A DNA stretch of 64,000 nucleotides, from positions 1,674,001 through 1,738,000 of the forward strand of contig CP054180.1 in the NCBI GenBank assembly GCA_015709635.1, in the 5' to 3' direction. Made by a program: the position numbers and the translations under genes. This document shows, piece by piece, positions 37,755-47,592 of this stretch; positions within the stretch are counted from its first letter, which is position 1, and each line of letters opens with the position of its first letter. Source of the DNA: Gammaproteobacteria bacterium. GTDB lineage: Bacteria; Pseudomonadota; Gammaproteobacteria; Burkholderiales; Nitrosomonadaceae. Under the pieces are notes generated by a model, which did no database searches, had not been told where the DNA came from, and saw nothing but the letters and a program-made list of their open reading frames with translations.

Positions 37755-38984
37755 TTAATGCTTCGCTGCGGGGAATTTTGCGACAATCAACATTTCCTGT
37801 TCATCGCGCTTGATTTTGATCGGCAACCAAGTACCCGGGGCTTGGCGTTTTACAATGTTCGTGACATCTTCCAAAACTTTGACTGGCACACCGGCCATCT
37901 CGAGAATCACATCGGAATCCTGCAACTTGGCGGCATCGGCGACGCTGTTTTTCTCCACTTGCAATATCACCGCACCTCCTCTACCCATTTCGTAGCGGAT
38001 ACCGAGGCGCTGAAATTGCGGACGGACTGAATCGGAAACATGCGGCAGCACACCGAATACCGCATCGGCTACACCGGCAACCAGATTCTTGCAGGACTTA
38101 TCGCTATCCCAAGGTAACAATGCGGTAACGGATTTGACTCCCAAATCGTGTAGTTGGTGCGTGACGCCGAAACCATGCAACACATGCCCCGTGCCCATGA
38201 CACCGACCACCAGCGGTTTTTCCGTACCCGCCGATCCTGTAATGGCTTGCTGCAGAATTTGCGCCATGGCGCGATCCCATAATTGCTGTCCGGCGATAAA
38301 GCGGCGGAAATCCGGGTCGTCCTGGGTGGTTTCATCGTCTTTTTTCTGTTTGCGGTCGTGCTGCTTATAAATCGGCAGCAAATAATCGACGTACGCCTGA
38401 CTGGGTTCCGCCGGACGCGTCAAGCCTTCGCGCTCTTCCACCGGAACACCGTAAAACCCCTTCTCCGCCACCTGGCGGCGCAAGCTCGTTTCGATATTCA
38501 GCGCCAGCATTGGAATGCGATTCATGCGGGCAAAATGAAACAACGGCAAATACAGGTTGGCATCGGTATTCCAAACATGATCCCACTCGGCCGCACGCAG
38601 AAATTCCTTTTCACTCAATTCACCGGCAATCCATTTATCCAGTGCAGGTTGCACACGGCGCGGAAACATTTCAAAACCGATCACCATATTCGGGCGTTGC
38701 GCATGCAAAACCGCCAGCGTCTGCAATTGCCAGCGGTGATGATCAGCGTTGATGTGCGTTTCGCCGAGCAGCACCACCGACGCTTTAGCTGCGCGCGCGA
38801 TCACTTCCTGCTGCGGAGCCTTGCCGGAACCGGGAATAATCCAATCCCCCAACGGCACACAATGAGCAGGTGCCGGTTTTTTCGCCGGGATAATCACTGC
38901 ACTTGCAGGACTCGCTGCCAGGCTCATGAGCACAACGATCAGACACATCAAGTTACTGCACCGGGTTATTTTGCCATTTGTCAT
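37755..38984 (-). CDS. ChaN-family lipoprotein-like protein with C-terminal PDZ domain
   Basis: About 409 residues from ATG 38984 (alternatives at 38993 and 39068; the last would overlap purL). A signal peptide (LMCLIVVLMSLAASPASA) is followed by the ChaN/Tiki-type domain: VVLLGETHINADHHRWQL, MVIGFEMFPRRVQPALDKW, RNRIPMLALNIE and VVGVMGTGHVLHGFG, with the conserved GETH histidine. ChaN binds haem in Campylobacter. The last ~90 residues form a PDZ domain (GAVILQVEKNSVADAAKLQDSDVILEMAG). Likely envelope haem-handling or protease-like; the role is not settled. Confidence 0.75.
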   Translation of the reverse strand: MTNGKITRCSNLMCLIVVLMSLAASPASAVIIPAKKPAPAHCVPLGDWIIPGSGKAPQQEVIARAAKASVVLLGETHINADHHRWQLQTLAVLHAQRPNMVIGFEMFPRRVQPALDKWIAGELSEKEFLRAAEWDHVWNTDANLYLPLFHFARMNRIPMLALNIETSLRRQVAEKGFYGVPVEEREGLTRPAEPSQAYVDYLLPIYKQHDRKQKKDDETTQDDPDFRRFIAGQQLWDRAMAQILQQAITGSAGTEKPLVVGVMGTGHVLHGFGVTHQLHDLGVKSVTALLPWDSDKSCKNLVAGVADAVFGVLPHVSDSVRPQFQRLGIRYEMGRGGAVILQVEKNSVADAAKLQDSDVILEMAGVPVKVLEDVTNIVKRQAPGTWLPIKIKRDEQEMLIVAKFPAAKH

Positions 38985-39025
38985 GTTATTCATTCTTCTC
39001 ATTGTGTAGTTGATTACGACGAACG

Positions 39026-42000
39026 TTACCCTACCCATTTGCGTGCGTTGCGGAATAAACGCATCCACGGACCGTCTTCCGTTTTACTGGAACGCGTATC
39101 GGGATGCCACGAATGTTGCGCTACACGAAATACCCGCTCCGGATGTGGCATCAACACGTTAAAACGCCCGTCCGGTGTCGTCAATCCCGTTATCCCCTGG
39201 ATCGATCCGTTGGGGTTGTACGGATAATTTTCAGTAACCCGGCCTTGGTTGTCGACATAACGCAGCGTCACCAAACCATTGGCTTTTTCCGGATGTCCGG
39301 AAGCAAATTCGACTTTGCCCTCCCCGTGCGCAACTGTGATCGGCATCCGGCTGCCCGCCATGCCGTCAAAAAGCAGCGATGGCGTTGGCTGCACTTCCAC
39401 CATGACAAAGCGCGCTTCGAATTGTTCCGACAGATTGCGTTTAAAAAGCGGCCAGGCTTCAGCACCGGGAATGATTTCATGCAGGTTGCTCATCATCTGG
39501 CAACCGTTGCAAACGCCCAGCGCAAACGTGTCGCTGCGCTGGAAAAATGCCTCGAATTCGTCGCGCGCGCGCGGATTGAACAAAATTGATTTGGCCCAGC
39601 CTTCGCCAGCACCCAGCACATCACCATAAGAAAAACCGCCGCACGCGACAAAACCAGTGAAATCCCGCAATGCCACTCGCCCGGCAATGATGTCGCTCAT
39701 GTGCACATCGACCGCGCGAAACCCGGCACGATCGAATGCTGCCGCCATCTCGACATGACCATTGACACCTTGCTCGCGCAAAACCGCCAGGCGTGGACGT
39801 ACGCCGGTTTGAATGAACGGCGCAGCGATATCGTTGCTGGCATCGTAGCTGAGTGCGAGTTGCAAACCGGGGTCGGCTATGTCGAGAATACGGTCGAATT
39901 CCTGCTGCGCACACGCCGGATTGTCGCGCAGCTTTTGCATGTGATACGTGGTTTCCGACCAGGCGCGCTGCAAATCGGCGCGTTTTTCCGCCAGTATCGG
40001 CTTGTTGTTGCGCATCACGCGGATTTCACCGGATTGATTCGGGAAACCGATAATAAAACTGCAATCGCGCAATTCCGCGTCCGCCAGCACTTGCATGACT
40101 TCCTGGCGCTGTGCGGCGGCAATTTGTATCACCGCGCCCAATTCTTCGTTGAACAGCACGGCGAGAATGCGCTCTAGAAAACGCCCACCCAGCCGTTCCG
40201 GCTGCAATTCCGATCCGTCGATATCACTGCACTGCGCATCAAAACATAATTGATCCAGATTCACCGTCAAGCCGGTATGTCCGGCAAACGCCATTTCGCA
40301 CAGCGTTACGAACAAACCGCCATCGGAGCGGTCGTGATACGCGAGTAATCGATCTGCTGCATTGAGCTGTTGAGTCGCGTTAAAAAAACCTTGCAACAGC
40401 TTCGCGCCGTCAGCGCCGTCGATATCCGGCGCGGTATTGCCGACTTGCTTATACACCTGCGCCAACGCCGAACCGCCCAAGCGGTTGCGCCCTTGCCCAA
40501 GGTCGATCAGGATCAATTCGCTATCGCCGCAGTCGGTGCGTAATTGCGGTGTCAGGGTTTTGCGCACATTCGTCACCGTAGCGAATGACGAAATGATCAG
40601 TGACAGCGGAGCAGTGACTTCCTTGCGTGCACCCGATTCTTCCCACGCGGTTTTCATCGACATCGAATCTTTGCCGACCGGGATGCTGATACCCAATTGC
40701 GGACACAATTCCATACCGACGGCATGCACCGCATCGTACAAACCGGCGTCTTCGCCCGGATGACCGGCTGCCGCCATCCAGTTGGCGGATAATTTGATTT
40801 TTTCAATGCCGCCGATCGCCGCCGCGGCGATGTTGGTGATCGCTTCACCTACCGCCATGCGTGCCGCTGCTTTTTGATCGATTAGCGCCACCGGTGTGCG
40901 CTCGCCAATGGCGAATGCCTCGCCCAGAACCGTTTGATATCCCATGCTGGTCACCGCGACATCGGCAACCGGAATCTGCCACGGGCCAACCATCTGATCA
41001 CGTGCCGACAGACCGCCGACGCTGCGATCGCCGATGGCGATCAGGAAAGTTTTGTCGGCCACTGCGGGTAGCCGTAAAACCCGGTAGGCCGCTTCGGTTA
41101 AACCGGTATCCGCCCAGTCGAGCGGGGGCAAGATCCGGTTTCCATGCGTAACGTCGCGCGTCATCTTGGGTGGTTTGCCGAGCAGCACCGGCAGCGGCAT
41201 ATCAACTGGTGGCACCGGCGATTGCGCATCGGCAACTAGCAATTGTTCATCGCCGGTGGCTTCACCGACAACGGCAAACGGACAGCGCTCGCGCTCGCAA
41301 ATGCGTTGGAACAACGCCAGTGATTCCGGTTTGATCGCGAGCACGTAACGCTCCTGCGCCTCGTTACTCCAAATCTGCATCGGCGACATGCTGGTTTCTT
41401 CGGATGGTACTGCGCGTAAATCAAAACGCCCGCCACGGCCGGAATCGTGCACCAGTTCCGGAAACGCATTCGACAAACCGCCCGCGCCGACGTCATGAAT
41501 GAACAAAATCGGATTTTCCTCACCGTTGCGCTGCAATTGCCAGCAGCGGTCGATCACTTCCTGCGCGCGCCGCTGCATTTCAGGATTGCCGCGCTGCACT
41601 GAATCGAAATCCAGCGCTTCGATATTGGCGCCGGTATCCATGCTGGACGCCGCGCCGCCACCCAAACCAATCAACATGCCAGGGCCGCCCAATTGAATCA
41701 GCAGCGCACCTGGCGGGAATTTCTCCTTGCGCACATGGCGGTCGGAAATCTGGCCGACACCACCCGCCAGCATGACCGGCTTGTGATAGCCGCGCATTTC
41801 CCCGCCAACACGCTCCTCAAACGTGCGGAAATAACCTGCCAGATTGGGGCGGCCGAATTCATTGTTGAACGCCGCGCCGCCGATCGGACCTTCCAACATG
41901 ATTTGCAACGCCGACGCGATGCGCCCGGGCTTGCCATAGGATTGACCGTTGCTTCGATCGACTTCCCATGGCTGCACAAAATCCGGAATGTTCAAATTGG

Positions 42001-43009
42001 ATACCGAAAAACCGCACAATCCCGCTTTCGGCTTGGCACCGCGGCCGGTTGCACCTTCGTCGCGAATCTCTCCGCCGACACCGGTTGCCGCACCAGGAAA
42101 CGGTGAAATGGCGGTCGGATGATTGTGCGTTTCGACTTTCATCAGCATATGCGTTGTTTCCTGCGCGTAGCCGTACTCTTGTCCATCGCCCGGATAAAAC
42201 CGGCTGATTTCCGCACCCTCGATAACACTGGCGTTGTCGGCATACGCCACCAATGTGCCTTGCGGATGCGTTTGATGCGTGTTGCGGATCATGGCAAACA
42301 ACGATTTGTTCTGCGGCTTGCCGTCGATGATCCAGCCGGCGTTGAAAATTTTATGACGGCAGTGCTCGGAATTGGCTTGTGCGAACATCATCAACTCGAC
42401 ATCGGTCGGATTGCGCGCCACACGCTGAAAATGTCGCACCAGGTATTCGATTTCATCCGCCGACAGCGCCAATCCCATGCTTTGATTGGCTTGCCGCAAT
42501 GCATCAACACCACCGCCCAGCACATCGACGGTATTCAGCGGCTTAGGAGGAAAATGCTGAAACAGCCGCTCGGCATCGGCAAACGATGCAAACACCGCCT
42601 CGGTCATGCGATCATGCAGCAGCGGCTTCAATCGCGCTTTATCCTCAGAGGATAAGGATGATGCGCATTGAATGTAATACGCGACGCCGCGCTCGATGCG
42701 GTCGATCGCCATCAACCCGCAATGCTGCGCAATATCGGTGGCTTTGCTCGACCATGGAGAGATGGTGCCGGGACGTGGCAGCACTAAAAAGAATTCGCCG
42801 GGATGCTGCGCACTTTCCTGCGCCTGATCATGATTAAGCAATTGGCGTAAGGCAATCAACTCATCGTCTTGCAGGTTCCGGGTAACCGAGCAAAAATGCC
42901 AGTACTCCGTTGCAATCGCCGTGACCGGCAGGTTCAGTGTGTTAATTTTCTTGCGTAATTTTTCCAGACGAAACGGCGAAAGCGCGTGTCCACCACAAAA
43001 TTGAAGCAT
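39026..43009 (-). CDS. purL: Phosphoribosylformylglycinamidine synthase
   Basis: 1327 residues from ATG 43009 (MLQFCGGHALSPFR); a longer frame to 43045 is not needed. This is the large single-chain type of FGAM synthase. It contains the N-terminal domain, two AIRS-like ATP-binding halves (VETHNHPTAISPFPGAATG; GGLFVTLCEMAFAG) and a C-terminal class I glutaminase with the nucleophile Cys in GVCNGCQMMSN and the His-x-Glu in PHPERVF. It catalyses the fourth step of purine synthesis (FGAR + glutamine + ATP to FGAM) in the cytoplasm. Divergent from nnr. Confidence 0.95.
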   Translation of the reverse strand: MLQFCGGHALSPFRLEKLRKKINTLNLPVTAIATEYWHFCSVTRNLQDDELIALRQLLNHDQAQESAQHPGEFFLVLPRPGTISPWSSKATDIAQHCGLMAIDRIERGVAYYIQCASSLSSEDKARLKPLLHDRMTEAVFASFADAERLFQHFPPKPLNTVDVLGGGVDALRQANQSMGLALSADEIEYLVRHFQRVARNPTDVELMMFAQANSEHCRHKIFNAGWIIDGKPQNKSLFAMIRNTHQTHPQGTLVAYADNASVIEGAEISRFYPGDGQEYGYAQETTHMLMKVETHNHPTAISPFPGAATGVGGEIRDEGATGRGAKPKAGLCGFSVSNLNIPDFVQPWEVDRSNGQSYGKPGRIASALQIMLEGPIGGAAFNNEFGRPNLAGYFRTFEERVGGEMRGYHKPVMLAGGVGQISDRHVRKEKFPPGALLIQLGGPGMLIGLGGGAASSMDTGANIEALDFDSVQRGNPEMQRRAQEVIDRCWQLQRNGEENPILFIHDVGAGGLSNAFPELVHDSGRGGRFDLRAVPSEETSMSPMQIWSNEAQERYVLAIKPESLALFQRICERERCPFAVVGEATGDEQLLVADAQSPVPPVDMPLPVLLGKPPKMTRDVTHGNRILPPLDWADTGLTEAAYRVLRLPAVADKTFLIAIGDRSVGGLSARDQMVGPWQIPVADVAVTSMGYQTVLGEAFAIGERTPVALIDQKAAARMAVGEAITNIAAAAIGGIEKIKLSANWMAAAGHPGEDAGLYDAVHAVGMELCPQLGISIPVGKDSMSMKTAWEESGARKEVTAPLSLIISSFATVTNVRKTLTPQLRTDCGDSELILIDLGQGRNRLGGSALAQVYKQVGNTAPDIDGADGAKLLQGFFNATQQLNAADRLLAYHDRSDGGLFVTLCEMAFAGHTGLTVNLDQLCFDAQCSDIDGSELQPERLGGRFLERILAVLFNEELGAVIQIAAAQRQEVMQVLADAELRDCSFIIGFPNQSGEIRVMRNNKPILAEKRADLQRAWSETTYHMQKLRDNPACAQQEFDRILDIADPGLQLALSYDASNDIAAPFIQTGVRPRLAVLREQGVNGHVEMAAAFDRAGFRAVDVHMSDIIAGRVALRDFTGFVACGGFSYGDVLGAGEGWAKSILFNPRARDEFEAFFQRSDTFALGVCNGCQMMSNLHEIIPGAEAWPLFKRNLSEQFEARFVMVEVQPTPSLLFDGMAGSRMPITVAHGEGKVEFASGHPEKANGLVTLRYVDNQGRVTENYPYNPNGSIQGITGLTTPDGRFNVLMPHPERVFRVAQHSWHPDTRSSKTEDGPWMRLFRNARKWVG

Positions 43010-43097
43010 CGTAGGCTGTGCAGTGCGTAGATTAAAAGATTGCAATTTTACACGAGAAGATGTAGTTATCGCTGATCATCCCATACGTGAAAATAAC

Positions 43098-44639
43098 ATG
43101 AAGGCAACCGATCCCGTTTTCTTTACCGCTCAAATCCGTGCCATGGAGCAGCAGGCGATGCAATTGCCCAAACCGCCGCAGTTGATGGAAAAAGCCGGCT
43201 TGGCGGCGGCACAGGCGGTGCGCGACCGGCTGCTGAAAAATCCCAACCATAACGTGCTGGTGCTCGCCGGACCGGGCAACAACGGCGGTGACGCCTTCGT
43301 CGTGGCGCGTTATCTGCAGGAATGGGGTAACGCGGTGACCGTGGTTTTCGCCGCTGAGCGCGACCGCGTGCCAGCCGATGCCAAGCAAGCGTTGCAAGCT
43401 TGGCTCGATTGCGGTGGTGATATTTGCAACGATCTACTCGATGGCGAGCGCAGTTGGGATGTGGTGATCGACGGTTTGTTCGGCATCGGCTTAGATCAAT
43501 CGCATCATCGCTCGATTGAAGGTCAATACCGCGGCTGGATCGAAACTGTCAATCGCATGGCGGCTCCTATCGTGGCACTGGATATTCCATCCGGCTTGGG
43601 CAGCGACGACGGTTGCATCTACGGCATCGCCATCCGCGCCGCCATCACGGTCACTTTCATCGGATTAAAGCCCGGCTTGTTCACCAACTTCGGCCCGGAA
43701 TGTTGCGGCGAAATCGTACTGCGCGACTTGGATATCCACTTGTCCTCGCCGCCCGAACCGCAAGCCTGGCTGTTGAATGACGCGCTTGTGCAAACGCTGC
43801 TGCCGCTCCCCCGCTCCGCCAACAGCCATAAAGGCTCGTTCGGCAATGTCGCCATCCTCGGCGGCTCGACCGGTATGGTAGGTGCGGCACTGCTGGCTGG
43901 CCGGGCTGCGCTGCATTTGGGCGCTGGCCGTGTGTATGCGGGTTTACTGGCGGAGAATGCACCACCGGTCGACTTCTCACAACCGGAACTGATGCTGCGC
44001 GCGCCGTCTGAATTATTTGCATTGAAGCCGCTGAATTGCTTGATCGTAGGTCCCGGTTTAGGGCAATCGGCGCAAGCCCGGTCGTTGCTGGCAATGGCTT
44101 TGGATAGCGACTGCGTACTGGTGCTCGACGCCGATGCGCTCAACTTGATCGCGCAGCATCCCGATCTGGCGAAAAACCTCTGCCAGCGCAAAGCCTCCGC
44201 CATCCTAACACCTCACCCCGCCGAAGCTGCACGTTTGTTGAATACCGATAGCATCACCGTGCAAAACAACCGCATGAACACAGCGCTACAAATTGCGCAA
44301 CATTTCAATTGTTACGTCGTCCTCAAAGGCGCGGGCAGCATCTGTTGCTTTCCCGACGGCAAACGTTATCTCAATACCAGCGGCAATCCCGCACTCAGCA
44401 CCGCCGGAACCGGCGATGTACTGGCCGGCATCATTGGCGCGCTGATCGCGCAAGGCGCGAATCCGGATCATGCGTTGTTGTTGGCGGTTTACCTGCACGG
44501 CGCTGCGGCGGATCGCTGGGTGCAGAAGTATCAAGGGATGCTGGGAATGGCGGCGTCGGAAGTGATTACTGAAGCGCGTATTTCGCTAAATCAATGGATT
44601 TATCAACACCATGGTGATCAGCACAATAGATCACAGTGA
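43098..44639 (+). CDS. nnr: Bifunctional NAD(P)HX epimerase/dehydratase
   Basis: 513 residues from ATG 43098. The N-terminal YjeF epimerase domain (about 1-220) has VLVLAGPGNNGGDAFVVARYL and IVALDIPSGLGSDDG. The C-terminal ADP-dependent dehydratase domain has KGSFGNVAILGGSTGMVGAALLAGRAAL, LTPHPAEAARLL and NPALSTAGTGDVLAGIIGAL. It repairs hydrated NADH/NADPH. Divergent from purL, and its 3' end overlaps the convergent DUF1810 gene by 9 bp. Confidence 0.93.
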   Translation: MKATDPVFFTAQIRAMEQQAMQLPKPPQLMEKAGLAAAQAVRDRLLKNPNHNVLVLAGPGNNGGDAFVVARYLQEWGNAVTVVFAAERDRVPADAKQALQAWLDCGGDICNDLLDGERSWDVVIDGLFGIGLDQSHHRSIEGQYRGWIETVNRMAAPIVALDIPSGLGSDDGCIYGIAIRAAITVTFIGLKPGLFTNFGPECCGEIVLRDLDIHLSSPPEPQAWLLNDALVQTLLPLPRSANSHKGSFGNVAILGGSTGMVGAALLAGRAALHLGAGRVYAGLLAENAPPVDFSQPELMLRAPSELFALKPLNCLIVGPGLGQSAQARSLLAMALDSDCVLVLDADALNLIAQHPDLAKNLCQRKASAILTPHPAEAARLLNTDSITVQNNRMNTALQIAQHFNCYVVLKGAGSICCFPDGKRYLNTSGNPALSTAGTGDVLAGIIGALIAQGANPDHALLLAVYLHGAAADRWVQKYQGMLGMAASEVITEARISLNQWIYQHHGDQHNRSQ

Positions 44640-45089
44640 TTTGAGATTCGGATTGTGAAGCAGAAAATCCAGCGTTTTCTGATCTCGCTCACCTTGAAAG
44701 TATTTATCCAATACACGCTCAAAAACTGATCCCTTCGGCGTTACGCTGGCAAATAATGTGGCGCAGGATTTGAGCTTCATATCATCCGGTGCAGCGAAGA
44801 TTTCATAAGTGGAGCGACCATTAACAGCCAGCACCGCTTCGCAGCACCGGATCAATCTCGGTCCGAGAATCGGGTGATTCAAGTAGGCCTGCGCTTCCGC
44901 AACACTTTTGATCGCGTAACGCTGCGACATCGCACTGAATCCAAGTCCGGCAAATTGTGGAAAGATATACCACATCCAGTGCGAGTGCTTGCGGCCACCG
45001 GCAATCTCAGCCAAAGCAATTTCAAAATCATGCACTTGCGCTTGTACGAAACGGTCAAGATCGTACGGATCGCTGTCATCAATTTCCAC
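44631..45089 (-). CDS. DUF1810 family protein
   Basis: 152 residues matching the DUF1810 pattern throughout: LDRFVQAQVHDFEIALAEIAGGRKHSHWMWYIFPQFAGLGFSAMSQRYAI, then AYLNHPILGPRLIRCCEAVL and DDMKLKSCATLFASV. Small soluble protein; its biochemical function is not established for the family. It converges on nnr. Confidence 0.85.
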   Translation of the reverse strand: MEIDDSDPYDLDRFVQAQVHDFEIALAEIAGGRKHSHWMWYIFPQFAGLGFSAMSQRYAIKSVAEAQAYLNHPILGPRLIRCCEAVLAVNGRSTYEIFAAPDDMKLKSCATLFASVTPKGSVFERVLDKYFQGERDQKTLDFLLHNPNLKSL

Positions 45090-45206
45090 TGCTCCTCCTT
45101 TGCCGGAAATTATCTACCTGACGAAATGCATTTTGACACAGCAACTCATTTATAATTTTGCCTATTTCCCGATTCCGATTTTAATTGTCACTGTGAAGGA
45201 TACCGA

Positions 45207-45614
45207 ATGAAAACTACCTCGAGGTTTAAAAAATTTATTTGCGCATCGCTACTATCGGCCTGGCTGATATCGATGCCGCTTGCAATAGCCGGCGACCTGA
45301 CGGAATTACCTCAAGACGCCATCCGGAAACTGCAAATCGACGCCGGGTTCGGTTGGGGGATTTTCAGCGGTACGATATACAACGGCAACGATAATTACCA
45401 TATTACGCAACTCATTGTCAGCATGACGCCGGTCCACGATCATCATCATATGCATTCGAACATGTCGCACGATCCCAAAGTGCATAAAATCGATCTGGAT
45501 CTGCCGCCTGCCTCGAAAGGCTCGTTATCGATGGCACTGCCCAACGATGTTGCCGATGCGCATAACTTCGACTGGGAAATTCTGAAAGTGACAGGCTATC
45601 AAGTCAACCAATAA
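45207..45614 (+). CDS. Secreted hypothetical protein, His/Met-containing
   Basis: 135 residues. Signal peptide KKFICASLLSAWLISMPLAIAG. A mature beta-rich domain (GFGWGIFSGTIYNGNDNYHITQLIVSMTP) has a metal-like cluster HDHHHMHSNMSHDPKVH, which may bind copper or another metal. It lies 6 bp before a four-helix haem-type membrane protein, suggesting joint function in the envelope. Preceded by GAAGGA. Confidence 0.6.
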   Translation: MKTTSRFKKFICASLLSAWLISMPLAIAGDLTELPQDAIRKLQIDAGFGWGIFSGTIYNGNDNYHITQLIVSMTPVHDHHHMHSNMSHDPKVHKIDLDLPPASKGSLSMALPNDVADAHNFDWEILKVTGYQVNQ

Positions 45615-45620
45615 ATTCCT

Positions 45621-46190
45621 ATGCAGCAAGCGTTAAAAAATATTCGCGGCATCCTCATCTATACTGCGGTAATTTCATTGATTTCATTGGCCTATTTTAT
45701 TTATGCCTACACGGTTCATCCGATTCCCGAAGAGCGTGAGACGTTTCTAACCGAAATCGGCGAAGGATTCGGGAAAACGGGCTTGGTGCTGCTGGTTTTT
45801 ATCTATTGTCGCACACTGCTCAAGCTGCTGCTCGGTCAAGGTAAATTGGCGCAGCGCTTGCTTCCGGACTATATTCCACCGGTCGAATCATCCGGGCTGA
45901 ACGATCTGTTGATCTGGATGAACCGCACGCATATTTACTTCGGTATCGCGGCGGTTGCCGTGATTTTGTTGCATATCGCGATGATGGGGTTTGCACGCTA
46001 CAGCCACATTCTATTTTTCCCCGCTTTGCTGGGTTTAGTTATCTGGCAGGGCCTTTTTGGAATGTTTCTAACACTTCGCTATTCGCCGGTCGAACTGAAG
46101 AGATTTTCTTATCTGGTACATGCGCAATTTGTCACCGGCATTGCAATCGGTATTTTCGCTTTCTTCGGCCATGTGCTGATCGACGATTGA
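45621..46190 (+). CDS. Integral membrane protein, possible haem b protein
   Basis: 189 residues with five hydrophobic segments (ILIYTAVISLISLAYFIYAY, TGLVLLVFIYCRTLLKLLL, HIYFGIAAVAVILLHIAMMGF, HILFFPALLGLVIWQGLFGMF, FVTGIAIGIFAFFGHVLI). Paired histidines in helices (THIYFG...LLHIAMMG, LVHAQ...FFGHVL) suit haem ligation as in ferric-reductase/cytochrome b561-like proteins. It follows the secreted His-rich protein closely. The call rests on topology and histidines only. Confidence 0.55.
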   Translation: MQQALKNIRGILIYTAVISLISLAYFIYAYTVHPIPEERETFLTEIGEGFGKTGLVLLVFIYCRTLLKLLLGQGKLAQRLLPDYIPPVESSGLNDLLIWMNRTHIYFGIAAVAVILLHIAMMGFARYSHILFFPALLGLVIWQGLFGMFLTLRYSPVELKRFSYLVHAQFVTGIAIGIFAFFGHVLIDD

Positions 46191-46349
46191 TTGCTCAATT
46201 CGCTGATTTCCGATCCATAACCAATCTGCCGCTTTTATTTCATAGCGGGAAAAACGATTGTTATCATCTTTACCGGTACACAGTGTATGATCATGCGCTG
46301 ATATTTTGAGAATCACCGGCAGGCCTCTCTTTCAATTATAAAAAAAGCT

Positions 46350-47582
46350 ATGGATAGCGCGTCGAAAATTAAGATACTGATCCTCGATGACGATACTTTT
46401 ATGCTCAAGCTGCTGTCGCGCATGCTGGCGAAGCTGGGCTACACGGCTGTCACTACCTGCGACAACGGTTCGGATGCGTTGCAAAAAATCGATCATACCG
46501 ATACCTGTCCCGATTTGATCCTGCTCGACTTGAACATGCCGGATATGGACGGCATCGAGTTTGTGCGTTACTTGGTGGACCGTCAGTACCACGGTCAATT
46601 GATATTGGTCAGCGGTGAAGACGAACGCATGCTCAAAACCGCGGAAAAACTCGTGCATGCGCACAAAATTCCGATGCCCGGCTATGTGCACAAACCCGTG
46701 GATCCCAATAAGTTATCGGAAATCTTACAACGATTGGAGATTGAAACATCCATCCATCCGCAATCAAGCGACAAAACCTACAGCGCAGCCGATATTCGCT
46801 CGGCCATCGCCAATCAGGAACTGGTGAACTACTATCAACCCAAAGTATCGGTGGAAAGCGGTGACGTCATCGGCGTAGAAACGCTGGTGCGCTGGCATCA
46901 TCCGCACGATGGTGTAATCATGCCGGACCGGTTCATTCATGTTGCCGAGGATAACAATCTGATCGACGATTTGACCCACTTGGTGCTAAAGCAGGCGATC
47001 ATTCAAGCGGGAAAATGGCATCGTGACGGTCAGGCTTTGCGCGTGTCGATCAACGTCACGATGGAAAATCTGGCTTCTCTCGATTTTCAAGACATGGTGG
47101 TCAATCTCGTCAATGAGAATAATCTGCCGCCGCAAAAAATCGTCATCGAAATTACCGAAAGCCAGGTGATGGGACCGGATGCGCGCATTCCGCTGGAAAT
47201 TCTCACCCGCCTGCGTCTCAAACGGTTTCATCTGTCCATCGACGATTTCGGCACCGGCCATTCATCCCTGGCGCAACTGCGCGACATTCCGTTTAACGAA
47301 CTGAAGATCGATCAAGGATTTGTTCATCGTGCATGGCAGGACGATACGCTGCGCGCCATTTACGATGCCAGCTTGGCGATGGGCAAGCAACTGGGCATGG
47401 ATATCGTTGCGGAAGGCGTTGAAGATCGCGATGACTGGGAACTGGTACAGCAAACAGGGTGCGATATGGCGCAGGGAAACTTCATCTCACGCCCACTCCT
47501 GCCCGCCGACCTGCTGCATTGGATAGAAGAATGGCACGGTAGAGTCCGCGCTGAAGCGCTGATCGCTTCCCCGGCATCTTAA
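46350..47582 (+). CDS. Response regulator with EAL phosphodiesterase domain
   Basis: 410 residues. Receiver domain at 6-130 with acidic pocket D13-D14, phosphoacceptor D60 (LILLDLNMPDMDG) and K in YVHKPVDP. EAL domain at about 150-395: GVETLVRWHHP (the signature reads ETL), NVTMENL, IEITESQV, LSIDDFGTGHSSLAQL, LKIDQGFV, DIVAEGVED. The metal- and substrate-binding acidic residues are present, so c-di-GMP hydrolysis is expected. The convergent hybrid kinase next door is a plausible partner. Confidence 0.9.
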   Translation: MDSASKIKILILDDDTFMLKLLSRMLAKLGYTAVTTCDNGSDALQKIDHTDTCPDLILLDLNMPDMDGIEFVRYLVDRQYHGQLILVSGEDERMLKTAEKLVHAHKIPMPGYVHKPVDPNKLSEILQRLEIETSIHPQSSDKTYSAADIRSAIANQELVNYYQPKVSVESGDVIGVETLVRWHHPHDGVIMPDRFIHVAEDNNLIDDLTHLVLKQAIIQAGKWHRDGQALRVSINVTMENLASLDFQDMVVNLVNENNLPPQKIVIEITESQVMGPDARIPLEILTRLRLKRFHLSIDDFGTGHSSLAQLRDIPFNELKIDQGFVHRAWQDDTLRAIYDASLAMGKQLGMDIVAEGVEDRDDWELVQQTGCDMAQGNFISRPLLPADLLHWIEEWHGRVRAEALIASPAS

Positions 47583-47592
47583 CCAAACAGTT

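Noticed and set aside
38283..39227. Long plus-strand ORF (314 codons) opposite the ChaN-PDZ and purL genes
   Set aside because: Composition is Arg/His-rich as expected from the antisense of GC-rich coding sequence, and both minus-strand genes are strongly supported by family motifs.
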